From an uncultured Clostridia bacterium (GTDB lineage: Bacteria; Bacillota; Clostridia; Lachnospirales; Lachnospiraceae), in assembly GCA_947174885.1 (NCBI GenBank), contig CAMWKO010000017.1, forward strand, positions 1 to 59,493: 59,493 nucleotides of DNA. The letters run 5' to 3'. Below, piece by piece: positions 25,535-33,418 of this stretch. Both the position numbers and the translations under genes were made by a program. The notes beneath the pieces were generated by a model. That model did no database searches. It had not been told where the DNA came from and saw only the letters and a program-made list of their open reading frames with translations. Positions within the stretch are counted from its first letter, which is position 1; every line of letters starts with the position of its first letter.

Positions 25535-25563
25535 TTGTGCGTGACAGATAAATTTCATATACT
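25535..25563 (+). promoter_or_regulatory. Promoter for the ireB-ruvX run
   Basis: TTGTGC (25535-25540) and TATACT (25558-25563) are 17 nt apart, 31 nt before ireB. Confidence 0.55.
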
Positions 25564-25594
25564 AATTGTTATGCAAAAAGAAAGGTAGGCAGCA

Positions 25595-25864
25595 ATGAGT
25601 GTTATTAGTAGTACACAATATTTCAAAACAGTTGAAGAACCAAAGGTAGAAGTAGGCGAAGTATTAAAGGTAGTTTATAATGCATTGGTTGAAAAGGGAT
25701 ATAATCCTGTAAATCAGATTGTTGGATATATTATGTCTGGTGATCCAACCTATATTACCAGTCATAATAATGCACGTAGTCTTATTATGAAGGTTGAACG
25801 TGATGAACTAATAGAAGAGGCATTGACATATTATATCAAAAATAAGTTAGAGGATAATAAATAG
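25595..25864 (+). CDS. ireB: IreB family regulatory phosphoprotein (UPF0297)
   Basis: 89 aa. The whole chain matches the family: [52 protein letters not shown] is its hallmark (a threonine-rich N-terminus, then a GYNP..QI.GY...GDP.YI..H segment; shown in part). In enterococci IreB is phosphorylated at N-terminal threonines by the Ser/Thr kinase IreK (PASTA) and affects cell-wall stress tolerance; the kinase is not in this window. Directly before ruvX, as in B. subtilis yrzL-yrrK-yrzB. alaS, which often precedes ireB, is replaced here by mtaB. Confidence 0.93.
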   Translation: MSVISSTQYFKTVEEPKVEVGEVLKVVYNALVEKGYNPVNQIVGYIMSGDPTYITSHNNARSLIMKVERDELIEEALTYYIKNKLEDNK

Positions 25865-25877
25865 CGGAGATAGTATT

Positions 25878-26297
25878 ATGAGGATAATGGGACTGGATTA
25901 TGGTTCAAAAACAGTAGGAGTGGCTATTTCTGACCCGCTTTTGTTAACTGCGCAGCCAATAGAAATTATAAGACGTGAGTCTGAAAATAAATTGCGACGT
26001 ACACTTGCAAGAATAGAGGAATTAATTAAGGAATATGAGGTTTCAGAGATTGTATTGGGATTACCTAAAAATATGGACAATTCTTTGGGGGAACGTGCCG
26101 AAAAATCAATTGAATTTAAGGACATGTTAGAGAGAAGAACAGGTATTAAGTGTAATATGTGGGATGAAAGACTTACTACTGTAAGTGCCCATAAAGCCAT
26201 GATAGAGGCAGGAATAAGACGGGAAGACAGAGGAAAATATGTAGATAGTATAGCAGCTGTGTTTATATTACAGGGTTTTCTTGATTTTCAGAAATAA
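25878..26297 (+). CDS. ruvX: Holliday junction resolvase RuvX / pre-16S rRNA nuclease YqgF
   Basis: 139 aa RNase H-fold nuclease. [17 protein letters not shown] (4-20) has the first catalytic Asp, [17 protein letters not shown] (about 57-73) the second conserved segment, and [14 protein letters not shown] (about 94-107) the catalytic Glu region; the last acid is in [16 protein letters not shown]. Family members mature the 5' end of 16S rRNA or act on DNA junctions. It is 13 nt after ireB with GGAG before the ATG, in the conserved ireB-ruvX-DUF1292 order. Confidence 0.94.
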   Translation: MRIMGLDYGSKTVGVAISDPLLLTAQPIEIIRRESENKLRRTLARIEELIKEYEVSEIVLGLPKNMDNSLGERAEKSIEFKDMLERRTGIKCNMWDERLTTVSAHKAMIEAGIRREDRGKYVDSIAAVFILQGFLDFQK

Positions 26298-26359
26298 CAC
26301 AAATATATCAGTTTATGTGAGTGAAAGAAATTTTAATTTATATATAAAGGAAAAAGTAT

Positions 26360-26623
26360 ATGGAAAAAATCAAATTAACAGTGCCTGACACAGGTGAAGA
26401 AGTGGAATTTTTTGTACTTGAACAGACTAGAATTAATAATACAAATTATATTTTAGTAACAGAAAACGAAGACGAAGAAGAGACAGATGCATATATTTTG
26501 AAGGATTTATCAAAGGATAGTGATGAAGAAGCAGTTTATGAATTTGTAGAGGATGACAAAGAGCTTGATTTGGTATCCGATATATTTGCAGAGCTATTGG
26601 ATGATATTGAAATAGATAAATAA
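26360..26623 (+). CDS. DUF1292 protein (YrzB-like)
   Basis: 87 aa, very acidic. IKLTVPDTGEEVEFFVLEQTRINNTNYILVTENED is the DUF1292 pattern (a strand-rich N-terminal half that begins with 'tdeeGnE'-type residues; shown in part), followed by AYILKDLSKDSDEEAVYEFVEDDKE. Function unknown. It is the third member of the conserved ireB-ruvX-DUF1292 block. AAAGGAAA precedes ATG 26360. Confidence 0.88.
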   Translation: MEKIKLTVPDTGEEVEFFVLEQTRINNTNYILVTENEDEEETDAYILKDLSKDSDEEAVYEFVEDDKELDLVSDIFAELLDDIEIDK

Positions 26624-26639
26624 GATTTGAGGCAGTACT

Positions 26640-27086
26640 ATGAACGAAGATTTTAAAGAAATACTTAAAAGTCACGGCTTAAAGGTGACTAATCAGAGAA
26701 TAGTGGTTTTGGAAACTCTGTCCAGGCATAAAGGTGAGCATCTTACACCGGAGGAGATATATGAGATAGTTAAGAAAGAGCATCCGGAGATAGGACTTGC
26801 AACAATATATAGAACTATACAGCTGCTATGCCAGCTTGATTTAGTGGAAAAGGTAGTATTGGTAGATGGTATAGTGCGATATGAAATGGTTGAAAAACAA
26901 AAGGGAAAAGCACATCACCATCATCACATTGTATGCTTAGACTGTGGTAATGTTGAGTCCTTTGAAGATGATTTGCTGGAAAATTTGGAAGATGCTATTA
27001 GTAAAAAGACAGGCTTTGAAATAGTAAACCATGAGGTTAAATTCTATGGTTATTGTAATAAATGTAAAAAGAAACATATAAATTAG
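26640..27086 (+). CDS. Fur family transcriptional regulator (Fur/PerR-like)
   Basis: 148 aa. The N-terminal winged helix has KSHGLKVTNQRIVVLETL (10-27) and LTPEEIYEIVKKEHPEIGLATIYRTIQLL (about 38-66). The regulatory metal ligands are in the histidine run HHHHHIVCLDCGNVESF (about 90-106), and the structural zinc site is CxxC at 98/101 plus CNKC near the end. Whether it senses iron (Fur), peroxide (PerR) or zinc (Zur) cannot be fixed from motifs alone. It lies between DUF1292 (17 nt) and RNase J (27 nt), probably the same transcript. Confidence 0.92.
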   Translation: MNEDFKEILKSHGLKVTNQRIVVLETLSRHKGEHLTPEEIYEIVKKEHPEIGLATIYRTIQLLCQLDLVEKVVLVDGIVRYEMVEKQKGKAHHHHHIVCLDCGNVESFEDDLLENLEDAISKKTGFEIVNHEVKFYGYCNKCKKKHIN

Positions 27087-27113
27087 CAGTTTAATTATTT
27101 GGAGGTACAGATT

Positions 27114-28787
27114 TTGAAAATTGATGAAAATGAAAATACTAAAATAAAGATAATACCGTTAGGTGGTTTAGAGCAGATTGGCATGAATATAACGGTATTT
27201 GAATATGAGGATAGTATTATTGTAGTTGACTGCGGATTATCATTCCCGGATGACGATATGCTAGGAATTGATCTGGTAATACCGGATATAACATACTTAA
27301 AGGAAAATGCAAGTAAGGTAAAGGGATATATTATTACGCATGGACATGAGGACCATATCGGTGCATTACCATACGTTTTAAAGGAAGTAAATGCACCAAT
27401 ATATGCTACAAAGCTTACGCTTGGTATTATCGAAGGAAAGCTAAAGGAACACGGAATTGAAAAGTTAGTTAAGAAAAAGACGGTAAAGCATGGTCAGTCT
27501 ATAAATTTGGGCTGTTTTAGAATAGAATTTATCAAGGTTAATCACAGTATTGCTGACGCAGCAGGACTTGCAATATTTACACCGGCAGGCGTAATTGTTC
27601 ATACAGGTGACTTTAAGATTGATTATACTCCTGTATTTGGCGATACTACAGACCTTACAAGATTTGGTGAGCTTGGTAAAAAAGGTGTACTTGCACTTAT
27701 GGCAGATAGTACAAATGTTATTAAGCCGGGATTTACAAGCTCTGAGAGAACAGTTGGAAAGACTATTGACCATATATTTGCAGAGAATACTACCAGAAGA
27801 ATAATCATTGCAACCTTTGCTTCAAACGTAGACAGAGTGCAGCAGATTATAAATTCTGCCAACAAGTATGGAAGAAAAGTAGTAATTGAAGGCAGAAGCA
27901 TGGTAAACATTATTAATACTGCCAGAGAACTGGAGTATTTAAAAGTTCCGGAAAATACTATTATAGATATTGAAGAAATGAAGAATTATACGGACAGCCA
28001 GCTTGTACTTATTACAACAGGAAGTCAGGGAGAGTCAATGGCTGCTCTTTCAAGAATGGCTGCTTCACTTCACAAAAAGGTAACTATTAAACCTAGTGAT
28101 ACAGTCGTATTTAGTTCCTCACCAATTCCCGGAAATGAAAAAGCAGTTTCAAAGGTCATTAATGAGCTTTCAATGCAGGGTGCAAATGTTATATTTCAGG
28201 ATACTCATGTATCAGGTCACGCATGTCAGGAGGAGATTAAGCTTATATATTCTCTTGTAAAGCCTAAATATGCTGTTCCGTTGCATGGAGAGTACAGACA
28301 TTTAAAAACTCATGCAGAGCTGGCAGAGGCTATGGGTGTGGATAAGGATAATATATTTATTCTTTCTTCAGGTGATGTACTGGAGCTCAGCAGTAAAGAG
28401 GGTTATGTAAATGACAGAGTACAGGTAGGAAGCATACTGGTAGATGGTCTTGGTGTTGGTGATGTAGGTAATATTGTACTGCGTGACAGACAGAATCTTG
28501 CCGAAAACGGTATTATTATTGTAGTAATGACCTTTGAAAAGTATAGTAATCAGTTGCTTTCAGGACCGGATATTGTATCAAGAGGTTTTGTATATGTAAG
28601 AGAAGCTGAAAATCTTTTGGAAGATGCAAGAAATATTGTTAATGATGCAGTTATTGACTGTATTGAGAAGAATATTGCTGATTGGGGCAAGATTAAGATG
28701 ATTGTAAAGGAAACTCTTAGTGATTATTTATGGAAGAAGATTAAGAGAAATCCTATGATATTACCAATTATAATGGAAGTCGAATAG
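27114..28787 (+). CDS. rnj: Ribonuclease J
   Basis: About 557 aa metallo-beta-lactamase/beta-CASP nuclease of mRNA decay and rRNA maturation, with 5'-3' exo- and endonuclease activity in Firmicutes. The metal motif ITHGHEDHIGALP is near 75, NHSIADAAGLAI near 144, VHTGDFKIDYTP near 163, the beta-CASP GSQGESMAAL near 300, and HVSGHACQEEIKL plus VPLHGEYRHL near 365-395. The best start is TTG 27114, 8 nt after GGAGG; the TTG at 27099 lies upstream of that site. The C-terminal oligomerisation domain is short but complete. The B. subtilis genome has two paralogues; which one this matches cannot be told here. Confidence 0.93.
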   Translation: MKIDENENTKIKIIPLGGLEQIGMNITVFEYEDSIIVVDCGLSFPDDDMLGIDLVIPDITYLKENASKVKGYIITHGHEDHIGALPYVLKEVNAPIYATKLTLGIIEGKLKEHGIEKLVKKKTVKHGQSINLGCFRIEFIKVNHSIADAAGLAIFTPAGVIVHTGDFKIDYTPVFGDTTDLTRFGELGKKGVLALMADSTNVIKPGFTSSERTVGKTIDHIFAENTTRRIIIATFASNVDRVQQIINSANKYGRKVVIEGRSMVNIINTARELEYLKVPENTIIDIEEMKNYTDSQLVLITTGSQGESMAALSRMAASLHKKVTIKPSDTVVFSSSPIPGNEKAVSKVINELSMQGANVIFQDTHVSGHACQEEIKLIYSLVKPKYAVPLHGEYRHLKTHAELAEAMGVDKDNIFILSSGDVLELSSKEGYVNDRVQVGSILVDGLGVGDVGNIVLRDRQNLAENGIIIVVMTFEKYSNQLLSGPDIVSRGFVYVREAENLLEDARNIVNDAVIDCIEKNIADWGKIKMIVKETLSDYLWKKIKRNPMILPIIMEVE

Positions 28788-28797
28788 AGGTAATAAA

Positions 28798-29133
28798 ATG
28801 AACGATAGTGTTAAATTCAAGGCAGAGGAATTAATAAGAGCAGTTTTAGACAGCGAAGAGTATAGAAATTATGACAATTATAGAAATTTATTATCTGAAA
28901 ATCCCGAACTTAAGGACAGGGTGCAGAATTTTAGAAAAACCCGTTTAGAAACTGAATATAGCGGGAAAAGTGATAGAGAAATATCAGACCTGCTGGCTTC
29001 GCAGTATATAGATATCTTAAATAATACCATTGCAGCAGGATATTTAAATGCTGAACTTGAGGTTTGCAAAATGATGCAGCAGATTAATGAAATACTGATG
29101 GGCGGTTTACAATTAGAACTGGACTTTTTATAA
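28798..29133 (+). CDS. YlbF/YmcA family regulator
   Basis: 111 aa, all helical. The pattern KAEELIRAVLDSEEYRNYDNYRNLLSENPELKDRVQNFRKTRLE (early part) matches the Com_YlbF family, in which B. subtilis YlbF-YmcA-YaaT bind RNase Y and steer competence, sporulation and biofilm choices. Only the family link is visible here; no YmcA or YaaT partner is in the window. It lies 10 nt after rnj with its own GAGG, fitting a role next to RNA decay genes. Confidence 0.85.
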   Translation: MNDSVKFKAEELIRAVLDSEEYRNYDNYRNLLSENPELKDRVQNFRKTRLETEYSGKSDREISDLLASQYIDILNNTIAAGYLNAELEVCKMMQQINEILMGGLQLELDFL

Positions 29134-29383
29134 GACTTTTAATATAATATAGTTTAAAATCTTAAATATGATGATATTATCTGTTGGTATTAATATATTG
29201 GACATGCTTAATATATTTGATTTATTTCGTATCAGAATACAATAAATGTATATTTTACTTAGTAAATACCGACGCAGTCTGAGCTTTTATATTTTCTATT
29301 TTTGGATTTATAAAGTTTAACATATTAAAATATAGATACTCAGCAAGCATAGATTATATCATGTAATAGATTGGAGATATACT
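29134..29383. other. 250-nt intergenic gap
   Basis: AT-rich. I see no clear terminator and no -35/-10 pair with standard spacing. A promoter for the mltG-like/trmR/trhP run is expected here but not identified. Confidence 0.5.
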
Positions 29384-29761
29384 ATGAATCTAAAAAAAAC
29401 ATCCTCTGCCATATTAATGACATCAATTAAGATTGTTGTCTATCTGATTATAGCAGTAGTTATATATCTTGTACTCAGCAGGGCGTTTGCCTTTGGAGAA
29501 CTGATATTAAGTGAAGATGGAATGGTTTCTAAAGGTAATGGTGTAGAAATACAGATTACAATACCGCAGGATGCCTCTTCTAAAGAAATAGGTGATATTT
29601 TAGAGAAAAACGGACTTATAAAAAGTTCATATGCGTTTATAATACAGGTAATATTATACGAAGCAGAAATTAAGCCTGGAAAATATGTATTAAATACAGA
29701 ATACAGTCCGAAAGAGATTATAGAAGTACTTGATGCCACTACAGAAAATAACGAGGAATAA
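29384..29761 (+). CDS. MltG-like protein, N-terminal part only (membrane-anchored)
   Basis: 125 aa. Residues about 13-36 form one membrane segment. The rest (VEIQITIPQDASSKEIGDILEKNGLIKSS, then KPGKYVLNTEYSPKEIIEVL; shown in part) is the LysM-like module found at the start of MltG endolytic transglycosylases. The catalytic YceG domain of about 200 residues, with its E-x-G and N-P motifs, is absent: the stop is followed at once by the next gene, with no decayed sequence. Such short forms are typical of Lachnospiraceae and may act as peptidoglycan-binding partners. It sits where yrrL (mltG) lies in B. subtilis, ahead of yrrM-yrrN/O. Confidence 0.8.
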   Translation: MNLKKTSSAILMTSIKIVVYLIIAVVIYLVLSRAFAFGELILSEDGMVSKGNGVEIQITIPQDASSKEIGDILEKNGLIKSSYAFIIQVILYEAEIKPGKYVLNTEYSPKEIIEVLDATTENNEE

Positions 29762-29762
29762 T

Positions 29763-30404
29763 ATGATAGTCAATGAAAGAATTGTATCATATATTCATTC
29801 ATTAGAGAAAACCAATACTCCATTATTATGCGAGATGGAGAGGTTTGCAAAAGAAACTAATGTGCCGATTATCCGAAAAGAAATGGAAAGCTTTTTAAGA
29901 ACTATGATTGCAATAAAGCAACCTGAAAGAATCTTAGAGCTAGGCTGTGCAATCGGATATTCGGCAATTCTTATGAGTGAATATATGCCTGAAGGCTGTA
30001 GTATTACTACAATAGAAAATTATGATAAGAGAATACCCATAGCTACAGAATATATAGGCAGAGCCGATAGAGGAAATGACATAAATCTGATATTCGGAGA
30101 TGCCATGGAGGTAATACCGTCTTTAAAAGATAGTTACGATTTTGTATTTATGGATGCTGCTAAGGCTCAATATATTAATTTTCTTCCGATAGTACTTAAT
30201 GTCATGAAAAAGGGCGGCATATTGATTGCCGATAATGTATTACAGGAGGGAGATTTGGTAGAGTCTAAATTTACAGTGACCAGAAGAAACAGAACAATTC
30301 ATAAAAGAATAAGAGAGTTTCTTTACGAAGTTAAAAATACAGATGAGCTTACGACCAGTGTAATTCCTATAGGCGATGGTATTACACTGAGTGTTAAACG
30401 ATAG
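29763..30404 (+). CDS. trmR: O-methyltransferase, likely tRNA 5-hydroxyuridine methyltransferase TrmR
   Basis: 213 aa class I SAM enzyme of the COMT/YrrM type. ILELGCAIGYSAILMSEYMP (about 55-74) is the SAM loop, FGDAMEVIPSL and FVFMDAAKAQYINFLP (about 128-143) hold metal ligands, and GGILIADNVLQEG closes the site. B. subtilis YrrM (TrmR) methylates ho5U34 to mo5U34. The next gene is a TrhP-type U32 protein, which makes ho5U, so the pair fits one wobble-base pathway; this rests on gene order plus family. ATG 29763 has GAGGA 8 nt upstream; the ATG at 29730 overlaps the previous gene. Confidence 0.88.
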   Translation: MIVNERIVSYIHSLEKTNTPLLCEMERFAKETNVPIIRKEMESFLRTMIAIKQPERILELGCAIGYSAILMSEYMPEGCSITTIENYDKRIPIATEYIGRADRGNDINLIFGDAMEVIPSLKDSYDFVFMDAAKAQYINFLPIVLNVMKKGGILIADNVLQEGDLVESKFTVTRRNRTIHKRIREFLYEVKNTDELTTSVIPIGDGITLSVKR

Positions 30405-30413
30405 GAGGATATT

Positions 30414-31640
30414 ATGTATAGTAGACCGGAATTGCTTATACCCGCTAATAGTCTGGAGGTACTTAAGATAGCAGTTATATATGGTGCTGATGCAGTGTAT
30501 ATTGGAGGGGAAGCATTTGGACTTAGAGCTAAAGCGAAAAACTTTACTTTGGAGGAAATGAGAGAGGGCGTTGAATTTGCTCATAATCATCAGGTAAAGG
30601 TATTTGTAACGGCAAATATTCTGGCTCATAATAATGATTTAGAAGGTGTAAGAGAATATTTTGAAGAATTAAAGAATATCAACATAGATGCTTTAATTAT
30701 AGCAGACCCTGCTGTATTTAATATAGCTAAAGAGGTACTTCCGGATATGGAACTCCATATTAGCACACAGGCGAATAATACTAACTATGGAACGTACAAC
30801 TTTTGGCATAGTCTTGGTGCAAAAAGAGTTGTATCTGCAAGAGAGCTGTCTCTTAGGGAAATAAAGGAGATACGGGAGAATATTCCTAAAGATTTGGAAA
30901 TAGAAACGTTTATACATGGAGCAATGTGTATATCATACTCGGGAAGATGCTTACTTAGCAGCTTTATGGCGGGAAGAGATGCTAACAGAGGTGCCTGTAC
31001 ACATCCCTGCAGATGGAAATATGCAGTAGTGGAGGAGTCCAGACCGGGAGAATATATGCCTGTATATGAAAATGAAAGAGGCACATATATATTCAACTCA
31101 AAAGACCTTTGTATGATTGAGCATATTCCTGAGCTTATGGAGGCCGGAATAGACAGCTTTAAAATAGAAGGAAGAATGAAAACTGCATTATATGTGGCAA
31201 CGGTTGCCAGAACATACAGAATGGCAATAGATGATTATAAAAAGGATATTAATTTATATAAAGAGAGAATTCCGTTTTATAAATCAGAAATAGCAAAGTG
31301 TACCTACAGACAATATACTACAGGATTTTTCTTTGGAAAGCCTGATGAGAATACACAGATATATGAAAGCAATACTTATTGCAAAGAATATACATATCTG
31401 GGTACTATCGGAGAATGTGTAGATGGTCTTTACAGAATAGAACAGAAAAACAAGTTTTCTGTAGGTGAAGAAATAGAGGTTATGAAGCCTGACGGAAGAA
31501 ATATTTCAGTGACAGTAAAAAAAATTCAGGATGAAAACGGTGAAGCTATGGAAGCTGCACCACATCCAAAGCAGATACTTTATATTGATTTAGGTATAGA
31601 ATTAGACAGGTATGATATAATAAGAAGAAAAGAAGATTAA
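30414..31640 (+). CDS. trhP: U32 family protein, tRNA 5-hydroxyuridine synthesis protein TrhP-like
   Basis: 408 aa. RPELLIPANSLEVLKIAVIYGADAVYIGGEAFGLRAKAKNF is the N-terminal U32 signature (residues 4-44, shown in part). VSARELSLREI, then FIHGAMCISYSGRCLLSSFMAGRDANRGACTHPCRW (about 165-200) gives the cluster cysteines C-x6-C...C-x3-C, and SFKIEGRMKTALYVATV (about 246) the second signature. U32 proteins were long called peptidases; TrhP hydroxylates U34 of tRNA from prephenate-linked chemistry. The C-terminal domain after 330 is strand-rich. It follows trmR by 9 nt with GGAGG. Confidence 0.88.
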   Translation: MYSRPELLIPANSLEVLKIAVIYGADAVYIGGEAFGLRAKAKNFTLEEMREGVEFAHNHQVKVFVTANILAHNNDLEGVREYFEELKNINIDALIIADPAVFNIAKEVLPDMELHISTQANNTNYGTYNFWHSLGAKRVVSARELSLREIKEIRENIPKDLEIETFIHGAMCISYSGRCLLSSFMAGRDANRGACTHPCRWKYAVVEESRPGEYMPVYENERGTYIFNSKDLCMIEHIPELMEAGIDSFKIEGRMKTALYVATVARTYRMAIDDYKKDINLYKERIPFYKSEIAKCTYRQYTTGFFFGKPDENTQIYESNTYCKEYTYLGTIGECVDGLYRIEQKNKFSVGEEIEVMKPDGRNISVTVKKIQDENGEAMEAAPHPKQILYIDLGIELDRYDIIRRKED

Positions 31641-31705
31641 ATGGAAAGGCACTTTAAGCGGCGTTCATACATAAAATGTATAAATGATGCTTGAGGTGTT
31701 TTTCT

Positions 31706-32350
31706 TTGGTAGCATTTAAAGAACCACTTACAAGAGAAGAGGAAAGTTTTTGGCTGAAGGAACTAAAAGCTGGTAATCAGAAAGCCAGAAACGTTCTTGT
31801 TGAACATAATCTGAGACTGGTTGCACATATTGCAAAGAAATATATGGGATGCGATAAGGAGATGGAGGATATGCTCTCCATTGGAACTATAGGATTGATA
31901 AAGGCGGTCAATACATACAAGGAATCAAAGGGAAATAAGCTGGTTACATATGCAAGCAGATGTATAGAAAATGAAATTCTGATGTTTCTTAGAAGCGAGA
32001 AGAAAAAAAGCAGGGAAGTAAGCATTTATGAACCTATAGGTACAGATAAGGAGGGTAATGTTATAAACCTTTTGGATGTGATTATGTGCGAGGATGAGGA
32101 TATTATAGAGATTGGTGATACAAATGATAAGATAAGAGAAATATTTAATGGATATAAATTGATATTAAATGAGAGAGAACGGGAAATAATAAAGAGGAGA
32201 TATGGGATATTAGGAGAAAAAGAAGTAACACAGCGGGAACTTGCAGAGGATATGAATATATCCAGAAGCTATGTTAGCAGAATAGAGAAAAAAGCATTAA
32301 GTAAGCTGAAGAAATATATAGAAAGTCATATTGACTATAAAGAGACGTAA
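31706..32350 (+). CDS. sigK: RNA polymerase sporulation sigma factor SigK
   Basis: About 214 aa. It begins MVAFKEPLTREEE, has HNLRLVAHIAKKYMG and EDMLSIGTIGLIKAVNTY (region 2, about 36-75), YASRCIENEILMFLR with the -10 reading helix (about 84-98), and the region 4 helix-turn-helix EVTQRELAEDMNISRSYVSRIEKKALSKLKKY (about 175-206, landmarks). It governs late mother-cell genes in sporulation. The gene is uninterrupted: there is no skin-type element. The start is TTG 31706, 8 nt after GAGGTG; the TTG at 31691 precedes that site. The pro-sequence typical of B. subtilis SigK is not obvious, as in many clostridia. It lies next to trhP. Confidence 0.93.
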   Translation: MVAFKEPLTREEESFWLKELKAGNQKARNVLVEHNLRLVAHIAKKYMGCDKEMEDMLSIGTIGLIKAVNTYKESKGNKLVTYASRCIENEILMFLRSEKKKSREVSIYEPIGTDKEGNVINLLDVIMCEDEDIIEIGDTNDKIREIFNGYKLILNEREREIIKRRYGILGEKEVTQRELAEDMNISRSYVSRIEKKALSKLKKYIESHIDYKET

Positions 32351-32400
32351 GTATATAATCCAAGGAAAAAAAAGAATCATATATATGAAGAGGAAAAGAT

Positions 32401-33330
32401 ATGGATATACAGGTAATAATTAATAGTATGATTGAGTTATTTATTATGATTTTTATAGGATACTTATTATTTAAGCTTGGAGTTTTTGATAAAAATTTTA
32501 ATCAAAAGCTTACCAAGCTTATTCTGCATGTAACTATGCCGGCATTAATTATAAATTCAGTATTAGAACAGACTGTTAAGCCACAGGCAAAGACAGTAGA
32601 AATGACTTTTTTTGTAGCGGTAGCTATGTATGTTTTAATGCCGGTGGCAGGTATTATAGTTGCAAAGCTAATTAAAGCAGATATAAAAAAGCAGGGACTG
32701 TATGCCTTTATGATGACCTTTTCAAATGTGGGATTTATGGGATTTCCAATCATAAGTGCAATATATGGAGGAACAGCAGTATTCTATACTGCAATTATTA
32801 ATATTATATTTAATGTGGCATCATTTACAATAGGAGTAATGCTTTTAAAATATGGTGGCGGTGCAAATACAAAAATAAGTTTTTCAAAGATATTTTCTCC
32901 GGGTGTTATATTTTCTGTTTTAGCTGTTTTTATTTATATATTTAATATAAGATTTACGGCTACGATTGAAAAAACGATAGGAAATCTTGGTTCTACAACT
33001 ACACCGCTTGCAATGCTTCTTATGGGTTCAACTCTTGCTACTATGCCTGTAAGACAGGTATTTAATGAGGGACGGATATATTTGTTTTGCATAATCAAGC
33101 AGATAATAATACCTGTAATTTTGTATCCTACAGTAAAATTTTTTATAAAGGATAATTTGCTTTTTGGAGTAGTAATGGTATTGTTAATGATGCCTGTTGC
33201 TACTAATGCCATTATGTTTACGATAGAATATAACGCAGATGAAAAGCTGGCTGCCAAATCCGTTTTTATATCTACAGTTATGTCTTTAGTGACAATTCCG
33301 CTTATTATATTTTTGTTTAAAATATCTTGA
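32401..33330 (+). CDS. AEC family transporter (auxin efflux carrier-like)
   Basis: 309 aa inner-membrane protein with about ten helices. IGYLLFKLGVFDKNFNQKLTKLILHVTMPALIINSVL (the first signature, residues about 19-56, shown in part), AFMMTFSNVGFMGFPII (about 101-117) and TTPLAMLLMGSTLA (about 200-213) are typical; VATNAIMFTIEYNADEKLAAKSVFISTVMS closes it. The substrate is unknown; relatives export organic acids or amino-acid-like anions. It stands alone between sigK and yifB, with GAGGAAA before the start. Confidence 0.9.
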   Translation: MDIQVIINSMIELFIMIFIGYLLFKLGVFDKNFNQKLTKLILHVTMPALIINSVLEQTVKPQAKTVEMTFFVAVAMYVLMPVAGIIVAKLIKADIKKQGLYAFMMTFSNVGFMGFPIISAIYGGTAVFYTAIINIIFNVASFTIGVMLLKYGGGANTKISFSKIFSPGVIFSVLAVFIYIFNIRFTATIEKTIGNLGSTTTPLAMLLMGSTLATMPVRQVFNEGRIYLFCIIKQIIIPVILYPTVKFFIKDNLLFGVVMVLLMMPVATNAIMFTIEYNADEKLAAKSVFISTVMSLVTIPLIIFLFKIS

Positions 33331-33418
33331 ATTTTGTAAAAATATTTGATAAGATTTTTCTATCTTAATACTTATATTTTATTCTGTTATTTCTGTGATA
33401 TTTTCCATAGAGATGTTT

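Noticed and set aside
31706-32350. Skin-like element interrupting sigK
   Set aside because: The reading frame is complete, with regions 2 and 4 in one ORF.
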